Assembly (NCBI GenBank): GCA_002320035.1
Contig: DCJL01000007.1
Coordinates: 38,780 to 66,349 of the forward strand
Reading direction: 5' to 3'
Source: Clostridiales bacterium UBA1701
GTDB taxonomy: Bacteria; Bacillota; Clostridia; Oscillospirales; Oscillospiraceae
DNA: 27,570 nt
Shown here: positions 1 to 7,511 of the stretch, piece by piece
Layout of the letters: every line of letters begins with the position of its first letter
Position numbering within the stretch: the stretch's first letter is position 1
Position numbers and translations under genes: made by a program
Notes under the pieces: model-generated
Told to the model about the DNA's origin: nothing
Seen by the model: only the letters and a program-made list of their open reading frames with translations
Database searches by the model: none

Positions 1-58
1 CTCAAGCTCCCCCGCGGCGCAGTTATTTTTGCTTCAGCAAGCGTTTTTTACAGTCTCA

Positions 59-95
59 AAGCCCTCCGGCTCAGCATGTTTGAACCGGAGGGCTT
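59..95 (-). terminator. stem-loop downstream of the MacB-like gene
   Basis: An 11-bp perfect inverted repeat (arms 59-69 and 85-95, built on GCCCTCCGG/CCGGAGGGC) lies just beyond the last gene of the minus-strand transporter cluster. It probably ends that transcript. The T-run that should follow on the minus strand is poor, so efficiency is uncertain. Bases 1-58 to its left show nothing I can identify. Confidence 0.5.
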
Positions 96-101
96 CGCGT
101 T

Positions 102-137
102 TTATTCTTCTTATTCTTCTTATTCTTCTTATTCTTC
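102..137. repeat. 9-bp tandem repeat, four exact copies
   Basis: TTATTCTTC occurs four times head to tail (102-110, 111-119, 120-128, 129-137). On the minus strand each unit reads GAA GAA TAA, so the gene ending at 129 finishes Glu-Glu-stop and is followed by three more in-frame Glu-Glu-stop units. Confidence 0.95.
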
Positions 138-1211
138 GTGCATGCCGTGCTTTTTCTCCCAGCGGCGGCGCTGGCGGACCCGTATGGCCTCCTGGGTCCT
201 GTCCTTCAGGCTGGGAAGAAGGTCCTCCTCCACCTTATTCTTACCCCGGCGGATATAACGGACCGTGATCACCGCCACGGTCACGACCGGCAGAACAGAC
301 GCAAACAGGGCCAGGAAAGTAAACAGGGCACACCAGTCCTCTACACAACGGGCGGCGTTCTCCCAATAGGGATACACCACGCCCAGCGTCTGCATGGAGC
401 GGCTGCCGAACTTACCCAGAAGCTTCACCCGGTTTTCAAAGGAGAAGCGGCCGCTGTTCTGGATGATCTCGCCCTGCCCGATGGGGAATTTTTCCTTGGC
501 AAAGCTGAGGGCAAAGCCGTCCACAGGCTCCGCCATAACAAGCTCATAGCAGTTTATTCCTGCGGTTTCCTCCAGCGCGGCATAGGCATCAAAGGACATA
601 TAGAGCCCCATGCCCGCGGTATAGGCCTTTTTGCTGGCAAAATCCTGCTCCCGTTCTATGACGCCGGCCACAACAAAAGGCGCGCCATTTATCTGCAGCT
701 CCAGACCCTGCAGGTCCGTGCCGCCGAAAAGGAGCCAGGCCAGGTCCTCATCCAGGAGAACTCTGTCCTTCATCAGGTCGCTCTCGGAGATATAGCTGCC
801 GCTTATGAGCCTGATGGGATGGAAATCAAAGAAGCGGCCGCCCACGGCAATGGCAGAAACCTCGCTTTTTCCCAGGCTTGTGGAGGCGGTGACCTTTCCG
901 GTCGTGCTCCAGGCGTCGGCAAAGAGGCTGCCGCTCTCTTCCTCCACAGCCGCCTCCTTCAGCTTTGTCAGGATGGCGGTGCGGAAGGTGTAAACCTGCT
1001 CCAGGCCGATTTTCTTATCCACGGGAAGATAGCAGGAAAGCTGAGTGAACGCCAGCTCGCTCTCTCCCTGCCAGCGCTCCGCCGCCTGCTGGCCCGAAAG
1101 CTGCCGGGAGAGCAGCAGCGTCAGCCCCAGAAATACCAGAGCCGCCAGAGCCAGGGCGCTGTTCAGAACAGCAAAAAATATTCTTTTTTTCTTAGTCCAT
1201 GGTTTTTTCAT
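129..1211 (-). CDS. MacB-like extracytoplasmic-domain membrane protein with only two TM helices
   Basis: This is a 360-residue membrane protein. A basic N-terminus leads into one helix (about 11-34), then about 260 extracytoplasmic residues resembling the MacB periplasmic core domain, with the usual run of a signal for form and site (for example a stretch ending GLELQINGAPFVVAGVIE near 170-190). A second helix spans about 296-320, and a basic 40-residue cytoplasmic tail follows. True MacB/FtsX permeases have four helices, so the C-terminal three-helix FtsX part is mostly missing. The start lies one base after the stop of the adaptor gene, with no clear ribosome site, which suggests translational coupling. 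MacB family members work with a HlyD-type adaptor and an ATPase; the adaptor is the neighbour but no ATPase is here. The assignment is by pattern and is moderate. Confidence 0.6.
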   Translation of the reverse strand: MKKPWTKKKRIFFAVLNSALALAALVFLGLTLLLSRQLSGQQAAERWQGESELAFTQLSCYLPVDKKIGLEQVYTFRTAILTKLKEAAVEEESGSLFADAWSTTGKVTASTSLGKSEVSAIAVGGRFFDFHPIRLISGSYISESDLMKDRVLLDEDLAWLLFGGTDLQGLELQINGAPFVVAGVIEREQDFASKKAYTAGMGLYMSFDAYAALEETAGINCYELVMAEPVDGFALSFAKEKFPIGQGEIIQNSGRFSFENRVKLLGKFGSRSMQTLGVVYPYWENAARCVEDWCALFTFLALFASVLPVVTVAVITVRYIRRGKNKVEEDLLPSLKDRTQEAIRVRQRRRWEKKHGMHEE

Positions 1212-1212
1212 A

Positions 1213-2823
1213 TCAGGTGTCGGCCATTCTCACCTGGTCTCCGTTCTTGACCGGGGCGTTGCTGGTGGTGATCACATAGTCCCCATAGCCCAGGTCGCCG
1301 GTGACGGCGGAATTGGTATCGTCGCTGGCCAGGACCTCCACATCCACGCGCCGGGCAATATACCGGTTGCCCAGAGGGGAGTTCTTGGCCTCGATTTTCA
1401 GCACAAAGCTGCCGTTGGTATCGCTGCGGATGGCGCTGTTGGGCACGATGGTGTCGTAGCCGGCGCTCTTGGAGCCTACGGAAATGGTGAGCTCCGCACC
1501 GGTGGTCACATCCCCCTCCAGATCAAAAGTCAGAAGCTTGTTGGTCTGGGGGTTCTTTGGGTCGATCTTTATATTGCTGAGGGTGGCCACGATCTGGCTG
1601 CCCCAGTAGTAATTGCTGACCGTAGCGCTGTCACCCAGCCGCAGGCGCTTGGCCTGGTCGTTGGTGACGGAAAAGCTGAGCGTATAACCCATATCCGGCA
1701 CCTCAATGGTGCAAAGCAGATCATCTTTGAGCTTCATGTCGCCGGAGGTGCAGTCGATGGTCTGGACCGTGCCGGACACATTGGCGGTAATCTCGTTCTC
1801 CTCGCCGCCGGACAGCTCCCTGATCTTCTTCTGCTGCCTGCTGATCTGGGTCCCCAGATCCGACAGGTCTATCTGGGCCAGCATCTGGCTCTTTTCATCC
1901 TGAGCCTTCTTTTCAGCCAGTGCCTCTTTCAGTGTATAGTAATTGTCGGTGGCGGCGGTATAGGCGGCCTTTGCCTCCTGATAGGCAGCGTTGCCGAAGA
2001 GCAGATTGTCCAGCTCCTGCTGGCGCTGGTCCCGTACATTCTTGGCGGCGGTCACCAGAGGGTCAGGTGTGCTGTTAATGGCATCCAACGCCGCCTGGGC
2101 GGCGGCCAGTTCTTCAAGAGCCAGATCCAGCTCGCTCTTGGGCGGCTCCGTTGCCGGCGGGGTCTCTGTGGCCTCGGGTGGGGCGCTGGTCTCGGCGGCA
2201 GCCTGGGTGCCGGTAAGCCTGTCCACCTCGGCCTGGGCCCTGTTCACCCGGTCGATGGCGGCCTGACGGCGGGCCTCAAAGGCGGCCTCAGCCTGTACCA
2301 GCGTCGCCTCCGCCTCCGAAAGCCGCTCCCTGGCGGCAGCAATGTCCCCGCCGGGGCCTATGGCGCTGTCCATCTTGGCCTTGGCCTCGTCCATGGCGGT
2401 TTTGGCGGCATTGACCTTTCTCTCATCCGCGGAATAGTCAAACGTGGGCATGCTCAGCGCGGCCTTTTGATAGCTCACCTGAAGGCTGCGCAAGGTGTCC
2501 TGGGCAGTCTCCAGCGCCTCGCTGTCCCCCTCGCCCAAAACGAAGAGCACATCTCCGGCATTTACCTCCTGGCCCACTTTCACCATCACCGCCCTGATCT
2601 CCCGGTTCTCCTGGGCCTTGACCTGATGGCTGCCATTGGCGGCAACGGTGCCCTTGCCCCGTACCTGGGCAACAATAGAGCCGTCCGTCACATACTGGGT
2701 GGCCACCTCGGGCAGACTTCGGTTCAAAAAGGTGTTGGAAAAGAATGTAAGCACCAGCAGCACCGCCAGGAAAATAATGGCGGCGTTCTTGACCCACTCT
2801 CTGTTTTTTGGTTTGAATTCCAT
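1213..2823 (-). CDS. HlyD/RND-type membrane-fusion adaptor protein
   Basis: This is a 536-residue adaptor. It has a short cytoplasmic N-terminus and one helix (about 13-32). The first half of a lipoyl/barrel-sandwich domain follows (about 55-100, motif VMVKVGQEVNAGDVLFVL), then a long Ala/Glu/Lys-rich coiled-coil hairpin (about 100-205 and 230-338). The second lipoyl half (about 345-375) and beta-barrel segments run to the end. The hairpin is broken at about 205-229 by a Pro/Thr/Glu-rich, probably disordered stretch. I chose the ATG at 2823 because AAAGGGAG lies just upstream; an ATG at 2868 would overlap the preceding permease gene. Such adaptors bridge inner-membrane ABC or RND pumps to outer partners, and in Gram-positives they pair with MacB-type permeases (as YknX does). 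The next gene is a MacB-like protein, but the upstream genes are a sugar importer. Confidence 0.85.
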   Translation of the reverse strand: MEFKPKNREWVKNAAIIFLAVLLVLTFFSNTFLNRSLPEVATQYVTDGSIVAQVRGKGTVAANGSHQVKAQENREIRAVMVKVGQEVNAGDVLFVLGEGDSEALETAQDTLRSLQVSYQKAALSMPTFDYSADERKVNAAKTAMDEAKAKMDSAIGPGGDIAAARERLSEAEATLVQAEAAFEARRQAAIDRVNRAQAEVDRLTGTQAAAETSAPPEATETPPATEPPKSELDLALEELAAAQAALDAINSTPDPLVTAAKNVRDQRQQELDNLLFGNAAYQEAKAAYTAATDNYYTLKEALAEKKAQDEKSQMLAQIDLSDLGTQISRQQKKIRELSGGEENEITANVSGTVQTIDCTSGDMKLKDDLLCTIEVPDMGYTLSFSVTNDQAKRLRLGDSATVSNYYWGSQIVATLSNIKIDPKNPQTNKLLTFDLEGDVTTGAELTISVGSKSAGYDTIVPNSAIRSDTNGSFVLKIEAKNSPLGNRYIARRVDVEVLASDDTNSAVTGDLGYGDYVITTSNAPVKNGDQVRMADT

Positions 2824-2839
2824 TTGTTTTCTCCCTTTC

Positions 2840-3715
2840 TCAGCCTTTGACGCTGCCGGAATTTGCAATGCCCTCCACCAGATATTCCTCTCCGTGGAGG
2901 AACAGCAGCAGGGACGGTATCATATAAACTGTGGCCATGGCAAAAGCAAGGCCGATCTCCCCCGCGTTAATGGAGGAAAGGAACACCGAGAGCGGCTGAG
3001 AGTCCGCGTCCTGAAGCAGAATGAGGGGCTGCTCCACCATGTTCCAGTAGTCGATAAAAACAAGTATCGCAATGGAGTACAGCGCCGAGCGGCATTGAGG
3101 CAGGCAGATCTTCGTGAATATATCCCACTCTCCCGCCCCGTCCACTTTGGCGGCCTCGATGAGCGCATAGGGGATGCGGCGCATGAACTTTGTCAGCAGG
3201 AAAACCGAAAAGGGGGCGAATATCCCCGGCAGAATAATTGACCAGCGGGTATTGATTATGCCCAGCCACTGGCTCACAAGATAATTGGGCACCAGGGTCA
3301 CCTGATAGGGCATGAGCATGAGAATAACATAAAAGAAGAAAATACCGCTTCTTATTCTGCCCCGCCAGCGGGTGAAGCTATACGCCGCGATGGAGGCCAC
3401 CGCCACCTGGAAAAGGACGATGGGCACCACAAGAATGAGGCTGTTCCAGAACTTCAGCAGATATTCCGGGGATTTTATCAGTCCCGTCACATACTGGGAA
3501 AGCGTGACCTTATCGGGAATGAATTTGAGATTTACCGTTTTTGAGACATAGCCGCCGCTTGTGGTGGAAAAAATCATGCCGTAGTTCGAGTTAATCTCCG
3601 CCTCGGACATAAAGGAGTTTGTAATGGTCAGCACAGTAGGCAGCAGAAAAGCCACGGCAAAAAACGCGCAGAGCAGGAACATGGCCCCACGGCCAAAATA
3701 GCGCTTCTTTTTCAT
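2840..3715 (-). CDS. carbohydrate ABC transporter permease, MalG/UgpE type
   Basis: This 291-residue inner-membrane permease is the second of a pair and has about six predicted helices. After the first helix comes an extracytoplasmic loop that is long for the family (about 35-80). The cytoplasmic EAA loop, which docks on the ATPase, is clear: EAAKVDGAGEWDIFTKICLP near 190. It forms the translocation channel with the product of the overlapping upstream gene (4-bp ATGA-type overlap at 3712-3715). No ATPase gene is nearby, so a shared MsmX/UgpC-like ATPase is likely, as is known for many Firmicute sugar importers. The substrate cannot be read from the sequence. Confidence 0.88.
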   Translation of the reverse strand: MKKKRYFGRGAMFLLCAFFAVAFLLPTVLTITNSFMSEAEINSNYGMIFSTTSGGYVSKTVNLKFIPDKVTLSQYVTGLIKSPEYLLKFWNSLILVVPIVLFQVAVASIAAYSFTRWRGRIRSGIFFFYVILMLMPYQVTLVPNYLVSQWLGIINTRWSIILPGIFAPFSVFLLTKFMRRIPYALIEAAKVDGAGEWDIFTKICLPQCRSALYSIAILVFIDYWNMVEQPLILLQDADSQPLSVFLSSINAGEIGLAFAMATVYMIPSLLLFLHGEEYLVEGIANSGSVKG

Positions 3716-4596
3716 CCCTCCACATCCTTTCCGAACCAGTCCTCCGCCTTAAAGAGCAGCGCAATGATGATAACCATCACGATGGCCATGACCACCGCCG
3801 CCGCGGAGAGCTTTTGATAATCGAGAGAGCGGAAGGTATTGTTCATAAAGTGCTGAAGCATGTAAAGCTTTTCATAGGGATAGTCTCCTGTCAGTAGGTA
3901 TACCTCCCGGAACACCTTGAAGGAGTTGATCAGCGAGAGGATGGTGACAAAAAGCACCGTGGGCGAGAGATAACGGAGCTTTATGGCAAAGAACTTATAG
4001 CTCTCGGAGGCCCCCTCCACATCGGCCACCTCCAGAAGCTCCTTTGGTATATTTGCCAGACCCGCCATGAAAAGGATCATGTTGTAGCCCAGATTCTTCC
4101 AAAGGAACAGGATAATAACGACGATCTGGCAGTATTCCGACTGGAGCCAGTCTATCTTGTCGGCCCCAAAAAGCATCAGGAATTCATTCACCGTGCCGTT
4201 GTAGTTGAAAAGCACCTGCCAGATCAACACCACCGAAGCCACCGGCACCATCATGGGGCTGAGGAAGAAAGTGCGGAACTCGCTTTTCAGCGGAATACGG
4301 CACTCCAGCATCAGCGCCAGCACCATGGCCAGCACCACTGCCAGCGGCACGGCAAGGGCAGAAAAGCTCAGAGTGTTTTTTGCCGCCATAATAAAGGCGG
4401 AGTTATCAAAGAGCTTTATGAAATTATCCAGAAACACAAAGTTTCTGGAGCCCACCCCGTCGATCATGGCGTAATACACCACCACGCCGAAGGGCAGAAT
4501 AAAAAACACGCCCACTCCCAGAAGGCTGGGCGACAGAAAACAGAGACTTTTGCCAAAGTCTCTCAATTTATCTTTTGTTATTCCGGTTTTTTTCAT
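3712..4596 (-). CDS. carbohydrate ABC transporter permease, MalF/UgpA type
   Basis: This 294-residue permease is the MalF-type partner. It begins with a short cytoplasmic segment and a first helix (about 18-42), with about six helices in all. The EAA-type loop is present in a variant form (ELLEVADVEGASESYKFF, about 190-207) in which the usual EAA reads EVA. It sits 331 bp downstream of the binding-protein gene and overlaps the MalG-type gene by 4 bp. The ATG at 4596 has only a weak ribosome site. A good minus-strand promoter lies just upstream (4640-4668), so the permease half may also be transcribed on its own. Confidence 0.88.
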   Translation of the reverse strand: MKKTGITKDKLRDFGKSLCFLSPSLLGVGVFFILPFGVVVYYAMIDGVGSRNFVFLDNFIKLFDNSAFIMAAKNTLSFSALAVPLAVVLAMVLALMLECRIPLKSEFRTFFLSPMMVPVASVVLIWQVLFNYNGTVNEFLMLFGADKIDWLQSEYCQIVVIILFLWKNLGYNMILFMAGLANIPKELLEVADVEGASESYKFFAIKLRYLSPTVLFVTILSLINSFKVFREVYLLTGDYPYEKLYMLQHFMNNTFRSLDYQKLSAAAVVMAIVMVIIIALLFKAEDWFGKDVEG

Positions 4597-4639
4597 TTAC
4601 GTTACCGTTTCGTAATATATTGTGCCATCGCCTGAGCAT

Positions 4640-4668
4640 ATTATACTACATTTTGTCTGCCCATGCAA
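4640..4668 (-). promoter_or_regulatory. internal promoter candidate before the MalF-type permease gene
   Basis: The minus strand reads TTGCAT (4668-4663), a 17-bp spacer, then a perfect TATAAT (4645-4640). This is 44 bp before the permease start and would let permeases, adaptor and MacB-like protein be made independently of the binding protein. Confidence 0.5.
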
Positions 4669-4816
4669 TAGTGCCCTCACGGCGTCGGCAGCGCGCCCGT
4701 TTTTCCAGAGGCACTGCCCGCGCCGTGACATCAAGCCGCGCAGCCGGGCGCGGCCGGGTAAAAACATCCTGCCGCAGGGACGAAGTTCCTCTCCGCCCCT
4801 GCGCCGTTTTTTCCGT

Positions 4817-4842
4817 GCGGGGGCCGGATTCCCGGCCCCCGC
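4817..4842. other. perfect GC-rich hairpin between binding-protein and permease genes
   Basis: There is an 11-bp perfect stem (arms 4817-4827 and 4832-4842) with a four-base loop. On the minus strand it is followed by an A-rich run and so is not a standard terminator for the operon. It may instead stabilise the binding-protein mRNA, as intercistronic hairpins do in other importer operons. On the plus strand it is followed by a T-rich run (GATTTTCTTTT) and could end a plus-strand transcript. The rest of the 4597-4927 gap holds weaker GC-rich inverted repeats and no gene I can support. Confidence 0.6.
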
Positions 4843-4927
4843 GATTTTCTTTTCAGGGTATCTTCCGCCATCCAGAGCAGCGGCTCTTAAAAAAGCTTCT
4901 TCCGCTCCGTCAAGAACAGCGCTCGTC

Positions 4928-7348
4928 TTATCTCTGCTCGTTTACATAGATATTGGCCTTGCTCTGAATCAGTTTCGCAACATCCTCGGCAGATTTCTGG
5001 CCGGCAAAGAAAGCCTGGGCCTGCTCTTTGACAATGTCAAAAACACTGCTGTTGTAGTCGGCAAGTCTGGTGGTGCTGTTTATCAGGTCTCCCAGTCTGT
5101 CCGCCTGTTCCTGCGTCAGGGCATAGATTTCAACAAAGCTGCCGTCGGGCATGCCCATGCCGCCGGTTCTTATGGGGATCTTCTCGCCGTTCTCGTCAAG
5201 CAGGAAGTTGCCCTCGGCGTCCTGCTGGTACTGAGGCGTCATGGCCTCCTTGAGCTTCTCGTTGTAGACATTGAGATTGGTGGGCAGGCCCCCGATATTC
5301 TTCTGATAATCCTCGGTATAGAACATCCGCAGGAACTCCCAGGCAGCGTCCTTGTTGGCGCAGTTGGCGCTCATGGCAAAGCCGCTGGTCAGATTCAGCA
5401 TGCTGCCCACACCGCTGGCAGTGGGGTAGCCAATGTAGGTGGACTGGCCGCCAAAGTATGCGTCGTTATACTGAAGGTCTTCAAAAGAATATATACTGGC
5501 CTGCATGAGCATCTGCTTGCCCTCGGCAATGCGGCTCTGGTCACTGTCCTCGGGGGTATACTCGTACTTTTCCCAGTCAAAGCTCTCGGGGAAAAGGGCG
5601 GCAAAGTTCAGAAGGTCGATGAATTCCTGGCTGTCGAAGTGGCACTCGCCGGTGCTCCAGTCCACGAAGTTATCCATGTCCAGCGCCAGGCAGGTTTGGA
5701 GAATATCGTCCCTGACGGTATAGACACTGAAGGGAGTGCAGCCCTCGGGCATGGTGGCAAGCGCCTCGTTCAGCTGCTGATAGGTCCAGCCCGGGGTATC
5801 GCCCACGACGGAGGCGGCGCCCATAACCGTCTGCACAGAGAAAGAGGGGCAGGTGGCATAGAGCTTTCCGTCCACCTCAAGGGCCTTGAAAACGTTCTGG
5901 AAGAAATCATCTCTGCTGAAATCGCTGTCGGCGTCAAGGTAGGGATAGAGATCCTCCAGCAGACCCTTGGCGGCAAGCTGGGCATAGGGCATGCCGTTCA
6001 TAGCCAAAAGGTCGGGCATATTGCCGGCCATGATCTCGGTGGTGAGCTTCTTGAGGCCGGCGCTGTAATCGTCCTCGGTGTTATACTCGGAATAGTCCTT
6101 GACCTCGATGCGGACCGTATCGCTCTTGCGGTTGAAATCAATGATGCTGCTGCGGACGTTCCAGTCCAGATACTGGACGGCCAGGGTCAGCGTCTCTTTA
6201 TGAGGTACAGAGTCATAGGGCACCTTGGTGAGGGTGACAAGTTCGGTGGTGGTCGTCTGGTTCGCATTGTCCCAGTGGTTCAGAACGCCGGTGATCCTGC
6301 CGTCGGAGCTGACGGTAACACCCTGCATTTCATCGCCGTTTATATCGCAGTTGATCCAGTTGAGCAGCTTCACGCTCTCCTGGGTGTCTATCTTATAGCC
6401 GTAGAAATTAATGCCGCTGGTGTAGTACAGGTCATAATCCCCGCCGCCGGAGACAAGGGTATAGGCGTCCCGGGGCAGCTCAATATCCTCGCCGAAAGCC
6501 TTGGCGGCGGTGTCCACCAGGGAGAGGCACATGCCCTTCTCACCCCAGTTGAGTGCGCCGACGCGGCCGTCCTTCAGGCGGACAAGATTATCCAGATAAT
6601 TTTCGCTCTCAATAACGTAGGCGGTGGTCCCGTCGGGCGCGATGGCGCGGATCTGCATATCGCTGGTTACAAGCAGGTTGCCTGCGTCATCAAGCACGGC
6701 GCCGCGGCCGCTGATGTAACTGCCCTCCTGGGTCTCAATGGGAGCGGCGCTTATCTCGGCGCCGGTCTCGTCAAGGCAGCGCAGGAAGAACTGATTTGTG
6801 GACTGATAATAGTTCCAGTATTCCTCGCTCTCCTGGGTCATGCCCTCGGGGGCCTCGCTCCAGGAGGTGTACATGGCCTCGATCACAACAAGATTGCCAT
6901 CCGCGCCCAGAGCCATGCCGGAAATATTGGAATTGGAGCTGTAATCCCGCTTTCCCTCGGTGTTCTCCGGGGCTGTCATGGGCACATAGCCCTCCAGAAG
7001 CTTGCGGCTGCCGTCAAAGCCCACGAAGTAGAGCCTTGTCTGGTACACGTCGTACTGGCCCTCGTATTGCACAACGGCCCCCTCGGGGATGTTCTCGCCT
7101 ACCTTTTCATAGCTGGAGGCATAAAAGCCATCGTCCGTATAAACGCTTGGCACGAGAGAGTTCCTGCCCTCTCCGCCAAGCTCCGTAAATTCCGCGGTGT
7201 AAACGAACTCGGGCGTCTCTTCCTTGTTCCCGCCCTTATTGCCGGCGGGCTCTTCTCCGCTCTGGTTTCCCTTGCCGCAGGCAGCCAGGCTGAAAGCCAT
7301 CGACAGGACGAGAAGCAGCGCAATTAAAGTTTTTGCCTTTATCTTCAT
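4928..7348 (-). CDS. large lipoprotein: propeller-like N-terminal half fused to a family-1 solute-binding domain
   Basis: This 806-residue surface lipoprotein is about twice the usual size of a sugar-binding protein. It has a signal peptide with lipobox LAAC (lipidated Cys24) and a Gly/Glu/Lys-rich linker to about 48. About 330 residues of beta-rich sequence follow, with repeated strand-turn motifs of the type GADGNLVVIE (148-157), DDAGNLLVTSD (220-230), RLKDGRVGALNW (257-268) and SSDGRITGVLN (347-357), suggesting propeller blades. From about 385 to the end it matches extracellular solute-binding family 1, as in the segment LTTEIMAGNMPDLLAMNGMP and the C-terminal stretch of a bound-sugar lobe. 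A strong AGGAGG precedes the ATG at 7348. It presumably delivers ligand to the permeases downstream, while the N-terminal half could bind polymer or a partner. The fusion boundary and the propeller call are inferred from pattern. Confidence 0.85.
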   Translation of the reverse strand: MKIKAKTLIALLLVLSMAFSLAACGKGNQSGEEPAGNKGGNKEETPEFVYTAEFTELGGEGRNSLVPSVYTDDGFYASSYEKVGENIPEGAVVQYEGQYDVYQTRLYFVGFDGSRKLLEGYVPMTAPENTEGKRDYSSNSNISGMALGADGNLVVIEAMYTSWSEAPEGMTQESEEYWNYYQSTNQFFLRCLDETGAEISAAPIETQEGSYISGRGAVLDDAGNLLVTSDMQIRAIAPDGTTAYVIESENYLDNLVRLKDGRVGALNWGEKGMCLSLVDTAAKAFGEDIELPRDAYTLVSGGGDYDLYYTSGINFYGYKIDTQESVKLLNWINCDINGDEMQGVTVSSDGRITGVLNHWDNANQTTTTELVTLTKVPYDSVPHKETLTLAVQYLDWNVRSSIIDFNRKSDTVRIEVKDYSEYNTEDDYSAGLKKLTTEIMAGNMPDLLAMNGMPYAQLAAKGLLEDLYPYLDADSDFSRDDFFQNVFKALEVDGKLYATCPSFSVQTVMGAASVVGDTPGWTYQQLNEALATMPEGCTPFSVYTVRDDILQTCLALDMDNFVDWSTGECHFDSQEFIDLLNFAALFPESFDWEKYEYTPEDSDQSRIAEGKQMLMQASIYSFEDLQYNDAYFGGQSTYIGYPTASGVGSMLNLTSGFAMSANCANKDAAWEFLRMFYTEDYQKNIGGLPTNLNVYNEKLKEAMTPQYQQDAEGNFLLDENGEKIPIRTGGMGMPDGSFVEIYALTQEQADRLGDLINSTTRLADYNSSVFDIVKEQAQAFFAGQKSAEDVAKLIQSKANIYVNEQR

Positions 7349-7403
7349 TTTGTCCTCCTGAAAAAATTTTTATTAATTAACTAAAGGCGCTTGTGTCGAG
7401 AGT

Positions 7404-7432
7404 ATTGTAACACATTGATCCCGTCTTGTCTC
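7404..7432 (-). promoter_or_regulatory. promoter of the transporter cluster
   Basis: The minus strand reads GAGACA (7432-7427), a 17-bp spacer, then TACAAT (7409-7404), about 55 bp before the binding-protein ATG. The -10 lies within TGTGTTACAAT, a string that also forms the -10 of the divergent regulator promoter. Confidence 0.55.
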
Positions 7433-7447
7433 TTAAACTTTCTTAAA
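7431..7447. promoter_or_regulatory. tandem TCTTAAA operator candidate for the response regulator
   Basis: TCTTAAA occurs at 7431-7437 and again at 7441-7447, a direct repeat with exactly 10-bp period. OmpR-family regulators typically bind such head-to-tail half-sites as dimers on one DNA face. The repeat sits between the two divergent promoters and touches the -35 of the transporter promoter, so one site could control both. Binding is inference. Confidence 0.55.
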
Positions 7448-7461
7448 TGTTGAAATTTTGT

Positions 7462-7489
7462 TTGTGTCGCAGGATTTTTGTGTTACAAT
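7462..7489 (+). promoter_or_regulatory. promoter of the two-component genes
   Basis: A weak -35 (TTGTGT, 7462-7467), a 16-bp spacer and a -10 TACAAT (7484-7489) precede a strong GGAGG (7498-7502) and the ATG at 7512. The 5' leader would be very short. Confidence 0.5.
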
Positions 7490-7511
7490 GAAAACACGGA
7501 GGTGGATTATC

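Noticed and set aside
1045..2850. A 601-codon open frame on the plus strand opposite the adaptor gene
   Set aside because: It is an antisense shadow of a GC-rich gene with Gly/Leu/Ala-rich nonsense content and no start signal.
4817..4842. Terminator of the binding-protein transcript on the minus strand
   Set aside because: The minus-strand side lacks a T-run and continues A-rich, and the permease genes follow; it is kept only as a hairpin.
4622..7327. A 901-codon open frame on the plus strand opposite the binding-protein gene
   Set aside because: It mirrors the codon pattern of the minus-strand gene, has no ribosome site and no recognisable domain, and starts in a non-coding gap.
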